The notes under the pieces: model-generated | What the model was told of the DNA's origin: nothing | Seen by the model: only the letters and a program-made list of their open reading frames with translations | The model's database searches: none | Part shown: one piece after another, positions 33,935-41,963 of the stretch | Position numbering within the stretch: the stretch's first letter is position 1 | Layout: each line of letters begins with the position of its first letter | Origin: Treponema socranskii subsp. socranskii VPI DR56BR1116 = ATCC 35536 | GTDB lineage: Bacteria > Spirochaetota > Spirochaetia > Treponematales > Treponemataceae | Length of the DNA: 64,000 nt | NCBI RefSeq assembly: GCF_000468115.1 | Contig: NZ_AVQI01000080.1 | Location: 1 to 64,000, forward strand | Reading direction: 5' to 3' | Made by a program: the position numbers and the translations under genes

Positions 33935-35746
33935 ATGAAGCGTATAGCGATATTTGCCGCCACTTTGATTTGCATCTGTACTTCGTGTACGCGCGTTCCC
34001 GAAATGACCGAAAAAGAAATCGATTCGGCGATCGAAGCGATGAACGGCGAAATGCTTTCGCACACTTGCTCGAAGCCGTGGACGGGCGGCTCCTATGTTC
34101 CGGGAAGGGCGGGCGGTACGTGGTACGATTCGGTTATGACCGATCCGAAAACGTTCAATCACTATATCGCCGAGCGCGATGCATCGTCGAGTTCCCTTAT
34201 CGCGCAGACGACCGATTTTCTTTTCGATTACGATCCGACGCTTCGAAAGTGGTCGCCGCGCGCCGCCTCTTACGCGATCGACATCGACAAGCAAAAAGGA
34301 ACGCTTACGCTGCACTGTACGCTCCGTGACGATATGTACTGGACGTATTACGATTCGCCTGAAAGGATTCCCGTTACGAGCGACGATGTCGTTTTTTGGT
34401 ATGATGAAATTGCGGGTGACAAAGCCTTTCAAAGCTCAGGTTATCCGCAGCAGTTTATGACGATGGACGACGGTTCCGTCCGCCATATCGATATCGTAAA
34501 AATCGATGAAAAGCGTTTCGATTTTCTGTTTCCGCGCATCGTCGCCGAACCCATCCTTGCAGTCAATATGAATATCTGTCCGTCTTTTATCTATCGTCCG
34601 GCAAAAGAGGCAGGCGGCGTCGACGCTGTAAAAAATCTTTTCAGCATCGCGTCTTCTCCGCGATCTCTCCCTTCGGCGGGCAAATGGTATATCGCAGAAT
34701 ATGCGCCTTCTCAGCGCATCGTGCTCAAGCGCAATCCTCACTATTGGAATAAAGATGCAAACGGAGTCGCGGAACCATATCCCGAAGAAAAAGTTTTGCA
34801 GATCGTCGGAGATCAAAACACGGATTATCTTTTGTTCCGTCAGGGAAAACTCGAAACGTATCAGCTCCGTCCCGAAGATGTAAACGAAGCGGTCGCCGAT
34901 CAAAGAGATTTTACGGTATTCAACGCCGAAGGCTCTCTCGGATCTTCTCTGTGGTCGTTCAATCAAAATCCCGTAAACGAAGAAAAACCTTTTTATTCGT
35001 GGTTTACAAAAAAGGAATTCCGTCAGGCGATGAGCTGCCTTTTAAATCGCGAGCGCATCATCGTGCAGACGTATCGGGGACTTGCCGAGCCGATGTACTA
35101 TTTTTTCTCTCGTGCAAATCCGTACTACAACCCCGACATCACGCTCCGTTGGCGTTATGACATCGACGAAGCACGGAAATTATTAAAAAAATGCGGCATG
35201 GAAGAGAAGGGCGGCGTTCTCTATGATTCGAAAGGCGCTCTTGTCGAATTCGATTTGGCGATTCCGTCTACGAGTACGCTTGCAAACGATATCGCGCAGA
35301 TCATCGCCGACGAATGCGCAAAGGCGGGCATAAAGGTAAACGTCCGCCAAGTCGATTTTCAGAAGCTCGTCGAATCTTTGACGGCAACTTACGATTGGCA
35401 ATCGGTGATCATCGCGCTCGGCACCCCTCTTTTTCCGTCGCAGGGGAGCAACGTGTGGCCCTCGTCCGGAAACCTGCACTTGTGGCACCCGCTGCAGGCG
35501 GCTCCCGCCACCGAATGGGAAGCGCGTATCGACTATCTCTATAATAAGGGAAACTATACGATAGATCGGGATGCGGCCTTTGCGATTTGGAACGAATACC
35601 AGCGGATTTTGCTCGACGAGTGTCCCGTCATCTATCTCGTCCGCCCCCGGAGCTTTTTTGCGATTCGAAACCGGTGGAATCACTCGAACGTGTATTACGA
35701 CAATTTGAACGGCGCGATGCTCGATTACGTTTTTTTAAAACAATAG
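33935..35746 (+). CDS. oppA: Oligopeptide/dipeptide ABC substrate-binding lipoprotein
   Basis: The 603 residues open with a lipoprotein signal (IAIFAATLICICTSC, Cys18 lipidated). The SBP family 5 fold is shown by LRDDMYWTYYDS...PVTSDDVVFW, GKWYIAEYAPSQRIVLKRNP, RQAMSCLLNRERII and YDIDEARKLLKKCG. It captures peptides in the periplasm for the OppBCDF complex encoded downstream. The gene returns to the GC-richer composition of the chromosome after the AT-rich island. Confidence 0.9.
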   Translation: MKRIAIFAATLICICTSCTRVPEMTEKEIDSAIEAMNGEMLSHTCSKPWTGGSYVPGRAGGTWYDSVMTDPKTFNHYIAERDASSSSLIAQTTDFLFDYDPTLRKWSPRAASYAIDIDKQKGTLTLHCTLRDDMYWTYYDSPERIPVTSDDVVFWYDEIAGDKAFQSSGYPQQFMTMDDGSVRHIDIVKIDEKRFDFLFPRIVAEPILAVNMNICPSFIYRPAKEAGGVDAVKNLFSIASSPRSLPSAGKWYIAEYAPSQRIVLKRNPHYWNKDANGVAEPYPEEKVLQIVGDQNTDYLLFRQGKLETYQLRPEDVNEAVADQRDFTVFNAEGSLGSSLWSFNQNPVNEEKPFYSWFTKKEFRQAMSCLLNRERIIVQTYRGLAEPMYYFFSRANPYYNPDITLRWRYDIDEARKLLKKCGMEEKGGVLYDSKGALVEFDLAIPSTSTLANDIAQIIADECAKAGIKVNVRQVDFQKLVESLTATYDWQSVIIALGTPLFPSQGSNVWPSSGNLHLWHPLQAAPATEWEARIDYLYNKGNYTIDRDAAFAIWNEYQRILLDECPVIYLVRPRSFFAIRNRWNHSNVYYDNLNGAMLDYVFLKQ

Positions 35747-35755
35747 GACACTGTG

Positions 35756-36877
35756 ATGCGTAGTACGGATAAAATCAATATTAACAATATAATCGCCGGC
35801 GCCTTCGGCTCGCTTTCGTTTCCGTGGCGGAGGTTTCGAAAAACCTTTCCGCTCGCGTCGTATATAAGCGCCCGTTTTATCACGATGCTTGCCCTTCTTT
35901 TTTTGCTCGGCCTTTCGATGTTCGCTCTGATGGCGCTCGCTCCCGGCGATATCGTCGACCGGATGATGACGCAGCAGATCATGTCGAGTGCGCAAAGCGC
36001 TCCTTCAGCTTCCGGCGCAAAAGCCGACAACGCCTTTTCTTCCGAACAGATGGCATCCCTCCGCGCGGAGTACGGACTCGACCGTCCCTTTTTCGTGCAG
36101 TATTGGAAGTGGCTCGGCCGCGTCGTCGTTCATCGCGATTTGGGCGTGTCTCTCGTTTCTCGCGCACCGGTTTCGTTTTTAATAAAATCGCGCCTTGTCA
36201 ATTCCGTCGTGCTGAATCTCATTTCGCTCGTGTGCATTACCTTTACGTCTTTTTTGCTCGGCGTCTACCTTTCAAGCAAAGCGGGTACGAAACTCGACAC
36301 GGCGGTAACTTTCGTCGCGCTTTTTTTTCACGCGTTTCCGGGCATACTGCTTTTGATTTTGCTGCAGCTCTTCGCATCGGCTACCGGTCTTTTTCCGGTG
36401 ACCGCTTATCCCGATTTTCCGTTTTCGCTCTCTCCCGGACGATTTGCGCTTTCTTATATGCATCACACATTTCTTCCGCTCTTCGCTTCGTTTTTGGGCG
36501 GCACCGTCGCCACGCTCCGCATGATACGCGCGACGATGCTCGATCAAATGGGAATGCCCTATATCACCGCTTTGAGATCCCGCGGTACGAGCGAAAAGAG
36601 GGTGTACTTCAATCACGCGTTCCGCAATACGCTCAATCCGTATATCACGGGAAGCGCGAATTTGCTTGCGGGTCTTTTTTCCGGTTCTCTCGTGCTTGAA
36701 ATCATCTTCTCGTATCCGGGCATCGGGCGTCTTATGTATGAAGCGGTTTTGCAGGAAGATATCAATCTCGTACTTGCGAACAGTATGTTTATTTCGTTTC
36801 TCGTTCTCGTCGGTATGATCGCTTCCGATATCGCGCTCGCCTTTGTCGATCCGCGCATCCGCTACGGAAGTCAATGA
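35756..36877 (+). CDS. oppB: Oligopeptide ABC permease OppB/DppB
   Basis: About 373 residues include a first membrane segment (ARFITMLALLFLLGLSMFAL), the LAPGDIVDRM periplasmic start, and LRAEYGLDRPFFVQYWKWLG. The C-terminal permease domain has RMIRATMLDQMGMPYITALR and a GTSEKRVYFNHAFRNTLNP coupling loop. The N-terminal extension of about 35 residues is unusual. The ATG at 35756 has AGGA 7 nt upstream. A GTG at 35753 is in frame. Confidence 0.9.
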   Translation: MRSTDKININNIIAGAFGSLSFPWRRFRKTFPLASYISARFITMLALLFLLGLSMFALMALAPGDIVDRMMTQQIMSSAQSAPSASGAKADNAFSSEQMASLRAEYGLDRPFFVQYWKWLGRVVVHRDLGVSLVSRAPVSFLIKSRLVNSVVLNLISLVCITFTSFLLGVYLSSKAGTKLDTAVTFVALFFHAFPGILLLILLQLFASATGLFPVTAYPDFPFSLSPGRFALSYMHHTFLPLFASFLGGTVATLRMIRATMLDQMGMPYITALRSRGTSEKRVYFNHAFRNTLNPYITGSANLLAGLFSGSLVLEIIFSYPGIGRLMYEAVLQEDINLVLANSMFISFLVLVGMIASDIALAFVDPRIRYGSQ

Positions 36878-36884
36878 GGCGCGC

Positions 36885-37394
36885 ATGAAAAAATTTATTA
36901 ATTTTTTAAAGACGAAACGCATCGCATTCGCTTCGCTTATCGTCATTGTGATTTTATACGCCGTAATGCTCTTTGCGGAATTCGTTGCGCCCTATCCCGC
37001 ATCGATGAGCTTCGGCCGCGATACCTTTCATCCTGCGAACATCCGCATAACGAAACGGGGAATCGCAGCACAGGAATGCCGCGTCCTCGATCCCGTTTCG
37101 TGGAAATACGCGCGCGTCAAAGGAAAGTACCGAACGGTAAAGTTTTTTGTAAAAGGCGAATCTTACAAATTGTTCGGGTTTATTCCGTGCAGCCGACACC
37201 TTTTCGGCACGATCCCCGACGAAAAGGGCGAACGCTATCCCGTTTTCATCCTCGGCGCCGACAATCTCGGCCGCGATCTTTTTTCGCGCATCGTCTACGG
37301 AAGCCGCATTTCCCTTACGATAGGTTTTGCCGCATCCGCCGTTTCGCTCCTGCTCGCCGTCCTTTTGGGCGGGCTTGCGGGCTTTTACGGATGA
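36885..37394 (+). CDS. oppC: OppC permease, N-terminal half, cut by an in-frame TGA
   Basis: The 169 residues hold the first membrane helix (IAFASLIVIVILYAVMLFAE), a periplasmic region with HLFGTIPDEKG and LGADNLGRDLFSRIVYGSR. The start of the permease core ends at GGLAGFYG. The next codon is TGA (37392-37394). The same frame then continues with AADWSLMRLAEFFMLIPSL, exactly what OppC family members have after GFYG. The break therefore lies within one reading frame, not at a gene boundary. GAGG stands 5 nt before the ATG at 36885. Confidence 0.85.
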   Translation: MKKFINFLKTKRIAFASLIVIVILYAVMLFAEFVAPYPASMSFGRDTFHPANIRITKRGIAAQECRVLDPVSWKYARVKGKYRTVKFFVKGESYKLFGFIPCSRHLFGTIPDEKGERYPVFILGADNLGRDLFSRIVYGSRISLTIGFAASAVSLLLAVLLGGLAGFYG

Positions 37395-37412
37395 GCTGCG
37401 GACTGGAGCCTC

Positions 37413-39092
37413 ATGCGACTTGCGGAATTTTTTATGCTCATTCCGAGCCTGTATCTCATTTTATTTTTGCGCTCGCTTTTGCACACGCAGACGGACAGCG
37501 GTACTTCTTACGCGCTCATCACGCTGATCCTCGCTTTCGTCGGCTGGCCGTCGAGCGCCCGGACAATACGCGGCATGGTGCATGCGATAAAGCGTGAAGA
37601 CTTTATTCTCAACGCGCGTCTTGAGGGAATCCCGCCGGCAGTTATCATCTTCGGCCACATCATACCGCAGACGGCGAGCCTTCTTATCGTAAGCGTTGCG
37701 CTCAGCGTACCGGGCTTTATCATGAGCGAAACGACGCTTTCATACCTCGGACTGGGTATCAGCGATCCTGCCGTCAGCTGGGGCTCGCTCATCAACCGCA
37801 ATATTTCAACGCTTTCGAACCTGCAAAATTATCCGTGGCTGCTCGCGCCGGTGCTTTTGCTTTTGACAGTAACGCTCGCGTTCAATTTTTTAGGCGACGC
37901 GCTCCGCGATTACTTCGATCCGTATCACGCGGTTTTCGCCGGAAAAAAGTTTCGGCGAAAAAAAGTGCAGGCTTTCGGCGAGATCAGCCGTACCGCTCCC
38001 TCCGCTTTCGACATAGGCGCGGCGGATGATGCGGAAGCTCGGCCTGCATCGTGCGGAACTCAGCCTGAAAACGATTCGATCGCCTCCGTATCCGCTCCCG
38101 ATGTGCAAAGTGCGTATCCGGCGGCACGCAATTTTCTTTCGGTCGAAAATCTTTCGGTTACCTTTACCGTTTTCCGTGAAGGAAAACGCATCGATGTTTT
38201 TGCCGTGCGCGGAGTTTCGTTTTCGATGCAAAGGGGCGAAGTGCTCGGCATCGTAGGAGAGTCGGGAAGCGGCAAATCAGTGACGGTAAGTGCGATCCCG
38301 GATCTCCTTCCGCAAAACGCGTTTCTATCGGGACGCGTGTATTTCGAAGGGACGGAATTATCTGCGCTCGGTGAAAAAGAACTGAGGGCATTCCGCGGTA
38401 AAAAAATCGGCATGATTTTTCAAGAGCCCGCGCTTTCCTTTGATCCGCTGCAAACCGTCGGAAGCGTGTTTTTCGAAGCGCTGCGCACGATTGACAAAAG
38501 CTGTACAAAGGATGCTGCGTATGAAAAAGCTGAAGCGCTCTTGAAAGAAGTAGGGCTTCCCGATCCGCGAAAGAGGCTTGCAAGTTATCCGCACCAATTT
38601 TCGGGCGGCCAGCTGCAAAGGATCGGCATAGCGCTCGCTCTCGCACAGGGCTGCGAACTGCTCATTGCGGACGAGCCGACGACAGCCCTAGACGTGACGA
38701 TTCAAGCGCAGATCGTTTCGCTTCTTATGCGCCTGCAAAAAGAAAGGGGACTTTCGGTCATCTTTATCAGCCACAATATCGACATCGTTTCGCGCATCGC
38801 AGACCGCATCATCGTCATGTACGGCGGAAAAGTGATGGAAGAGGGTAGTGCCGAATCGATCGTGCGATCCCCCCGCCATCCGTATACGAAAGCGCTCCTC
38901 GCATCTTCCGCAAACTTCGGCATGCATTATACGAAAGAGCGCATGAAATCGATTCCGGGAAAAGTATGCGATCCGTCCGCACCCGAGCGGGGCTGCCCCT
39001 TTGCTCCGAGATGCGCCTTTGTGCGCTCATCCTGCGCCACCGACGGAAGGTCGTGCCCTGAGATGAAAATCGACGGAGGAGCAAAAAAATGA
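37413..39092 (+). CDS. oppD: OppC permease C-terminal half fused to OppD ATPase
   Basis: The 559 residues begin with the rest of OppC, up to about residue 180: MRLAEFFMLIPSLYL, the EAA-type loop NARLEGIPPAVIIFGHIIPQ, and DALRDYFDPYHAVF. A variable 50-residue linker follows without any stop. Next comes a complete OppD ATPase with Walker A GESGSGKS, signature FSGGQLQR, Walker B LLIADEPTTALD, and the C-terminal peptide-transporter Cys motif CPFAPRCAFVRSSC. An ATG at 37413 with GGAG 4 nt upstream could allow re-initiation after the TGA. The fusion of permease to ATPase is itself uncommon. Confidence 0.85.
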   Translation: MRLAEFFMLIPSLYLILFLRSLLHTQTDSGTSYALITLILAFVGWPSSARTIRGMVHAIKREDFILNARLEGIPPAVIIFGHIIPQTASLLIVSVALSVPGFIMSETTLSYLGLGISDPAVSWGSLINRNISTLSNLQNYPWLLAPVLLLLTVTLAFNFLGDALRDYFDPYHAVFAGKKFRRKKVQAFGEISRTAPSAFDIGAADDAEARPASCGTQPENDSIASVSAPDVQSAYPAARNFLSVENLSVTFTVFREGKRIDVFAVRGVSFSMQRGEVLGIVGESGSGKSVTVSAIPDLLPQNAFLSGRVYFEGTELSALGEKELRAFRGKKIGMIFQEPALSFDPLQTVGSVFFEALRTIDKSCTKDAAYEKAEALLKEVGLPDPRKRLASYPHQFSGGQLQRIGIALALAQGCELLIADEPTTALDVTIQAQIVSLLMRLQKERGLSVIFISHNIDIVSRIADRIIVMYGGKVMEEGSAESIVRSPRHPYTKALLASSANFGMHYTKERMKSIPGKVCDPSAPERGCPFAPRCAFVRSSCATDGRSCPEMKIDGGAKK

Positions 39093-40054
39093 GCGGCGCG
39101 ATAATCGAAGTACGGCATCTTTCTAAAACGTTCAGCTTCGAAGCGGGATTTTTTGCGCGCGGAGAACGGACGGTGTACGCGGTAAACGACGTATCCTTTT
39201 CGATACAACGAGGATCGACATACGGATTGGTCGGAGAATCGGGCTGCGGCAAAACGACGACGGCGCGCCTTTTGGTCGGCATGTACTCACCGACATCGGG
39301 GGAAATACGCTATGCGCCGGAAGCGGGAGAAGCGCGGAACATCGCATCGTACACGAAAAACGAAATGCGCGCTTACCGCGAAAAAGTAAAATATATCTTT
39401 CAGGATCCCGCACGTTCGCTCAATCCGCGTATGAACGTTTTTGAAATTATGACCTCTCCGCTTCGCTATTCGTCGAAACGGCGTGGAAAAGACGATGCAA
39501 AAGAAAGGGCGGTAAAAATTATTAAAGAAGTCGGCATGAGCGAAGCCGACCTTTTCCGCCGTCCGTCGGAATTTTCAGGCGGACAGCGGCAGCGCATTTC
39601 GATTGCGCGCGCACTTATCATGGAACCAGAAGCGCTCATCTGCGACGAAGTGATTTCGGCGCTCGACGTTTCGATTCAGGGACAGATCATCAATCTGCTC
39701 GACGATCTTCGAAAAACGCGGAGTTTAAGTTTTTTGTTTATCACGCACGATTTGAAAGCCGCTTCTTATTTTTGCGATGTGATCGGCGTCATGTACCGCG
39801 GCATCCTCGTCGAAGAAGCTCCTGCCGCCGATCTGTATGAGACGAAATTGCATCCGTATACGAAGCTTTTGTTCGACGGCGCGCTCGGAAAAGAAGCGGC
39901 ATCGAACGCGGAAGTAAAGACGACGCTCGAAGCCGAAAAGGGCTGTCCCTTTGCGTACCGCTGTCCTCATGCGGAAAAAGCGTGCTGTGAAACACTTCCC
40001 GAATTGACGGAAACGGAAAGCGGTCACCGCGTGCGCTGCCTTCTCGTACAGTAG
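39089..40054 (+). CDS. oppF: Oligopeptide ABC ATPase OppF
   Basis: The 321 residues carry Walker A GESGCGKTT, Q-loop YIFQDPARSLNPRM, signature FSGGQRQR, Walker B ALICDEVISALD, H-loop ITHD and the C-terminal CPFAYRCPHAEKACC. It is the second ATPase of the Opp complex. ATGA overlap joins it to the preceding fusion gene, and it ends the operon. Confidence 0.92.
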   Translation: MSGAIIEVRHLSKTFSFEAGFFARGERTVYAVNDVSFSIQRGSTYGLVGESGCGKTTTARLLVGMYSPTSGEIRYAPEAGEARNIASYTKNEMRAYREKVKYIFQDPARSLNPRMNVFEIMTSPLRYSSKRRGKDDAKERAVKIIKEVGMSEADLFRRPSEFSGGQRQRISIARALIMEPEALICDEVISALDVSIQGQIINLLDDLRKTRSLSFLFITHDLKAASYFCDVIGVMYRGILVEEAPAADLYETKLHPYTKLLFDGALGKEAASNAEVKTTLEAEKGCPFAYRCPHAEKACCETLPELTETESGHRVRCLLVQ

Positions 40055-40069
40055 CGGCTGCTTCCTTAA

Positions 40070-40244
40070 AATGCGGCATTGCAGAAAATGTCGATTTTCG
40101 AAAATGCCGCATTAGTGCGCAAGCGCGCACACGTACATCCGCGAGTTTTCGGAAGAAAACTCGAAATTAAATTGAACGGCGCTATCTCAGACGTTCAATT
40201 TAAACCTTCCTTAAAATTGCACAGCGAGTAAATCTTCAGATTTA
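40070..40244. repeat. Run of five perfect hairpins, composite repeat copy B
   Basis: In order: AATGCGGCATT/AATGCCGCATT (40070-40080/40103-40113, a probable oppF terminator); GTGCGC-AAGC-GCGCAC (40115-40130); CGAGTTTTC-GGAA-GAAAACTCG (40142-40163, GNRA-type loop); TTAAATTGAAC/GTTCAATTTAA (40167-40177/40193-40203); TAAATCT-TC-AGATTTA (40229-40244). A looser GCGCGC-rich dyad follows near 40250-40290. The second and third modules match those at 46-163. No gene lies in 40055-40358. Confidence 0.65.
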
Positions 40245-40358
40245 GGAGCGCGCAATTCGTGCGCGCACACGTTCGATTTTGTGCGCGCCGTGCGAAGCGG
40301 ATGCCGTGCGATTTTGCCGCCGGTATGTATGCGACGGGCAAAGTCGGCCGCCGACTTC

Positions 40359-40700
40359 CTATTTCGTTTGCGTTTGTTTGCTTTTTAATTTTTCGAGCAT
40401 GCGGCGGAACGCGCTTCCGTCTTTGTGCAATTCGCGCGATCCCCTCGTGATTTTGCACAGCGACATACCGAATCTCCTTGCAATCTCCCGCTGCGTCGTA
40501 CCCTTATCGATTTCTTTGACGAGAAGCCATCTGTTTGCAAAGTCCTTCCGTTCCGCAGGTGTAAAAAGACAGCCGAAAAAATCGCGGATAAAGCGCTCGT
40601 CGTCCGTTTCGGCGATGAGACGGCAGAGCTCCAAAAAACTTTCTTCGAGCGATTTTTGTGCCGTTCCTTTTTTTGTTTTTTTTACCGCCTGTGTGCTCAT
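40359..40700 (-). CDS. trpR: TrpR-family repressor
   Basis: The 113 residues align to TrpR from LCRLIAETDDERFI to the end. LFTPAERKDFANRWLLVKEI matches the LTPDEREALGTRVRIVEEL region. The helix-turn-helix is TTQREIARRFGMSLCKITRG followed by SRELHK. The family also contains YerC-like proteins, but ITRGSREL favours TrpR. The start is the ATG at 40700, and the longer frame to 41012 is spurious. No trp genes are in the window. Its own promoter carries a palindrome, so autoregulation is likely. Confidence 0.85.
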   Translation of the reverse strand: MSTQAVKKTKKGTAQKSLEESFLELCRLIAETDDERFIRDFFGCLFTPAERKDFANRWLLVKEIDKGTTQREIARRFGMSLCKITRGSRELHKDGSAFRRMLEKLKSKQTQTK

Positions 40701-40728
40701 AACCCGTTTCCGCCCCTGAGTTGAAATC

Positions 40729-40764
40729 CTATGCATAGTATCATGAAAGCTTGTAAAAGTCCAA
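40729..40764 (-). promoter_or_regulatory. trpR promoter with overlapping palindrome
   Basis: On the minus strand TTGGAC (40764-40759) and TACTAT (40740-40735) are spaced by 18 nt. The palindrome CTATGCATAG (40738-40729) covers the -10, as an autorepressor site would. Confidence 0.5.
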
Positions 40765-40779
40765 TATCTTGTGTAATAT
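40751..40779 (+). promoter_or_regulatory. Promoter of the 90-residue hypothetical gene
   Basis: TTGTAA (40751-40756) and TAATAT (40774-40779) are spaced by 17 nt. The ATG at 40786 follows 6 nt later, giving a leaderless transcript. It is divergent from and overlaps the trpR promoter. Confidence 0.5.
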
Positions 40780-40785
40780 GTCCCC

Positions 40786-41058
40786 ATGACCGATGCTTTA
40801 ACTTCTCTCGAGCGGCAATACGACGAATGTTTTGAAGGCGAACTGCGCATGCTCGCCCGTCGTCGTGAACAGGATAAGGATTTGACGATCGAAACGCTCG
40901 AGATGACGCTCAATGTGCTGTATGAAATCGACGGAAACAATTGGCAAGGACGCAGCGCCGTCGTACAGCGCGCCCTCGACGCGCAGATCGATGCATATGA
41001 AAAATTTATCAACGATTGGAAAAAAGAAAAAGATAGCGGGCAGGCTCATTCAGGGTAA
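40786..41058 (+). CDS. Small acidic helical protein of unknown function
   Basis: The 90 residues are predicted mostly helical (LERQYDECFEGELRMLARRR, LEMTLNVLYEIDGNNWQGRS, DAQIDAYEKFINDWKK), with no signal peptide and no motif I recognise. A clean promoter and divergence from trpR support it as real. TrpR may regulate both directions. Confidence 0.65.
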   Translation: MTDALTSLERQYDECFEGELRMLARRREQDKDLTIETLEMTLNVLYEIDGNNWQGRSAVVQRALDAQIDAYEKFINDWKKEKDSGQAHSG

Positions 41059-41166
41059 TGTGAATACAGCTTGTATTTGATTATATTCTCTTAAAGAAAC
41101 ATAATTCGAGTTTATTTTTGTGTTAAAATCATCTAATAAAATATATGTGCCCTTTGTAATTATTTC

Positions 41167-41280
41167 TTAATTAGTATTATCCAATATTCTTTTTTGAAAT
41201 CCTAAACCTCCCCCAAAAGCGATAATAGCGATTCCTAAGTATATAACTAATGGATGATTTTCTATTTAATCTAACAACAT
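41167..41280 (-). pseudogene. Degraded small membrane-protein gene
   Basis: On the minus strand a frame reads MLLD, stop, IENHPLVIYLGIAIIAFGGG, then LGFQKRILDNTN, stop. The hydrophobic segment and its flanking charges look like a real membrane helix, but a TAA stops the frame at the fifth codon. It lies in an AT-rich stretch (41059-41288) with no other gene. It may be the remnant of a larger accessory gene. Confidence 0.35.
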
Positions 41281-41288
41281 TACCTTTA

Positions 41289-41549
41289 TTAAACATTATG
41301 AGTCCACATTCTTAGAATACGAACGGTATTTTCTTTTTCGAAAACTTCATATACCAAACGGTGCCGTATATTAATTCTTCTTGAATATTTTCCTGTCAAA
41401 TCACCGACTAACTTTTCGTAAGGCGGAGGATTTTCAAAAGGATTGTTCTTTATAATTTCAATTAAATGTTTTACCGTTTGTTTCAGATTTGCCTGTTCAA
41501 TTTTTTTACTGTCTTTCGCCGCCTGTTTTGAATAAACTACAGTCCACAT
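41289..41549 (-). CDS. yoeB: YoeB/Txe-family mRNA interferase toxin
   Basis: The 86 residues show the family pattern: MWTVVYSKQAAKDSKKI, NPFENPPPYEKLVGDLTGKY, SRRINIRHRLVYEV and a C-terminal RMWTHN (catalytic His near the end, with upstream Glu and Arg). It cleaves mRNA at the ribosome when unchecked. The start overlaps the antitoxin stop by one base (TAATG). Confidence 0.92.
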   Translation of the reverse strand: MWTVVYSKQAAKDSKKIEQANLKQTVKHLIEIIKNNPFENPPPYEKLVGDLTGKYSRRINIRHRLVYEVFEKENTVRILRMWTHNV

Positions 41550-41791
41550 TACCAGTCAAGTTCCTTAATGCTCTCTTCCAATGGTTCGTTACTTGCTTCA
41601 ATGATTAATTCTCTCATTCCCGGAATAGAGCACAAGTACAAGGTTTCTTGAATTGCATTCCAGTCGTCCTCTGAAATTAAAACCGCATTATTTCTTTTAC
41701 CGGAAATTATAATCGGTTCATGACAATCTTTTGTTCTGTCAATTAAATTATAAAGGTTTGTTCTGGCTGCCGTCGCTGTTATTACTGCCAT
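41549..41791 (-). CDS. yefM: YefM/Axe-family antitoxin
   Basis: The 80 residues begin with the DNA-binding PhD/YefM domain (TATAARTNLYNLIDRT, EPIIISGKRNNAVLISEDDW, ETLYL). The acidic C-terminus (EPLEESIKELDW) would wrap the toxin. It represses its own operon, and a perfect palindrome sits upstream. GGGAGG stands 8 nt before the ATG. Confidence 0.92.
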   Translation of the reverse strand: MAVITATAARTNLYNLIDRTKDCHEPIIISGKRNNAVLISEDDWNAIQETLYLCSIPGMRELIIEASNEPLEESIKELDW

Positions 41792-41814
41792 TTACATACC
41801 TCCCTCATAGTATA

Positions 41815-41836
41815 AACGTACGAATAATCGTACGTT
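41815..41836 (-). promoter_or_regulatory. Toxin-antitoxin operator
   Basis: AACGTACGA-ATAA-TCGTACGTT is a perfect 9-bp inverted repeat. On the minus strand TATACT (41814-41809) follows directly and TTGACA (41844-41839) precedes it, so the palindrome fills the promoter. The TTGACA-TATACT spacing (24 nt) is too long for one simple promoter, so the exact start is unsure. Confidence 0.6.
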
Positions 41837-41914
41837 ATGTCAAGAAGCTGTCTCAAAAGTCGATTCCCTTTTCGGCAGCCCCTTATGCGTATGCTTCTAT
41901 TTCCGCGGCCGCTC

Positions 41915-41963
41915 TTTTGATTGCATAAATATATTATACTGATGCATATTTATACAATCAAAA
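41915..41963. repeat. 18-bp inverted repeat in the AT-rich gap
   Basis: TTTTGATTGCATAAATAT (41915-41932) and ATATTTATACAATCAAAA (41946-41963) are complementary with one mismatch. The core ATTGCATAAATAT recurs at 42063-42075. The 41837-42172 gap holds no gene that I can see. It may contain the decayed end of a mobile element. Confidence 0.45.

Noticed and set aside
37392-37394. TGA in OppC as a selenocysteine codon
   Set aside because: No convincing SECIS-like hairpin follows, relatives have Gly-type residues there, and a permease loop is an unlikely selenoprotein site.
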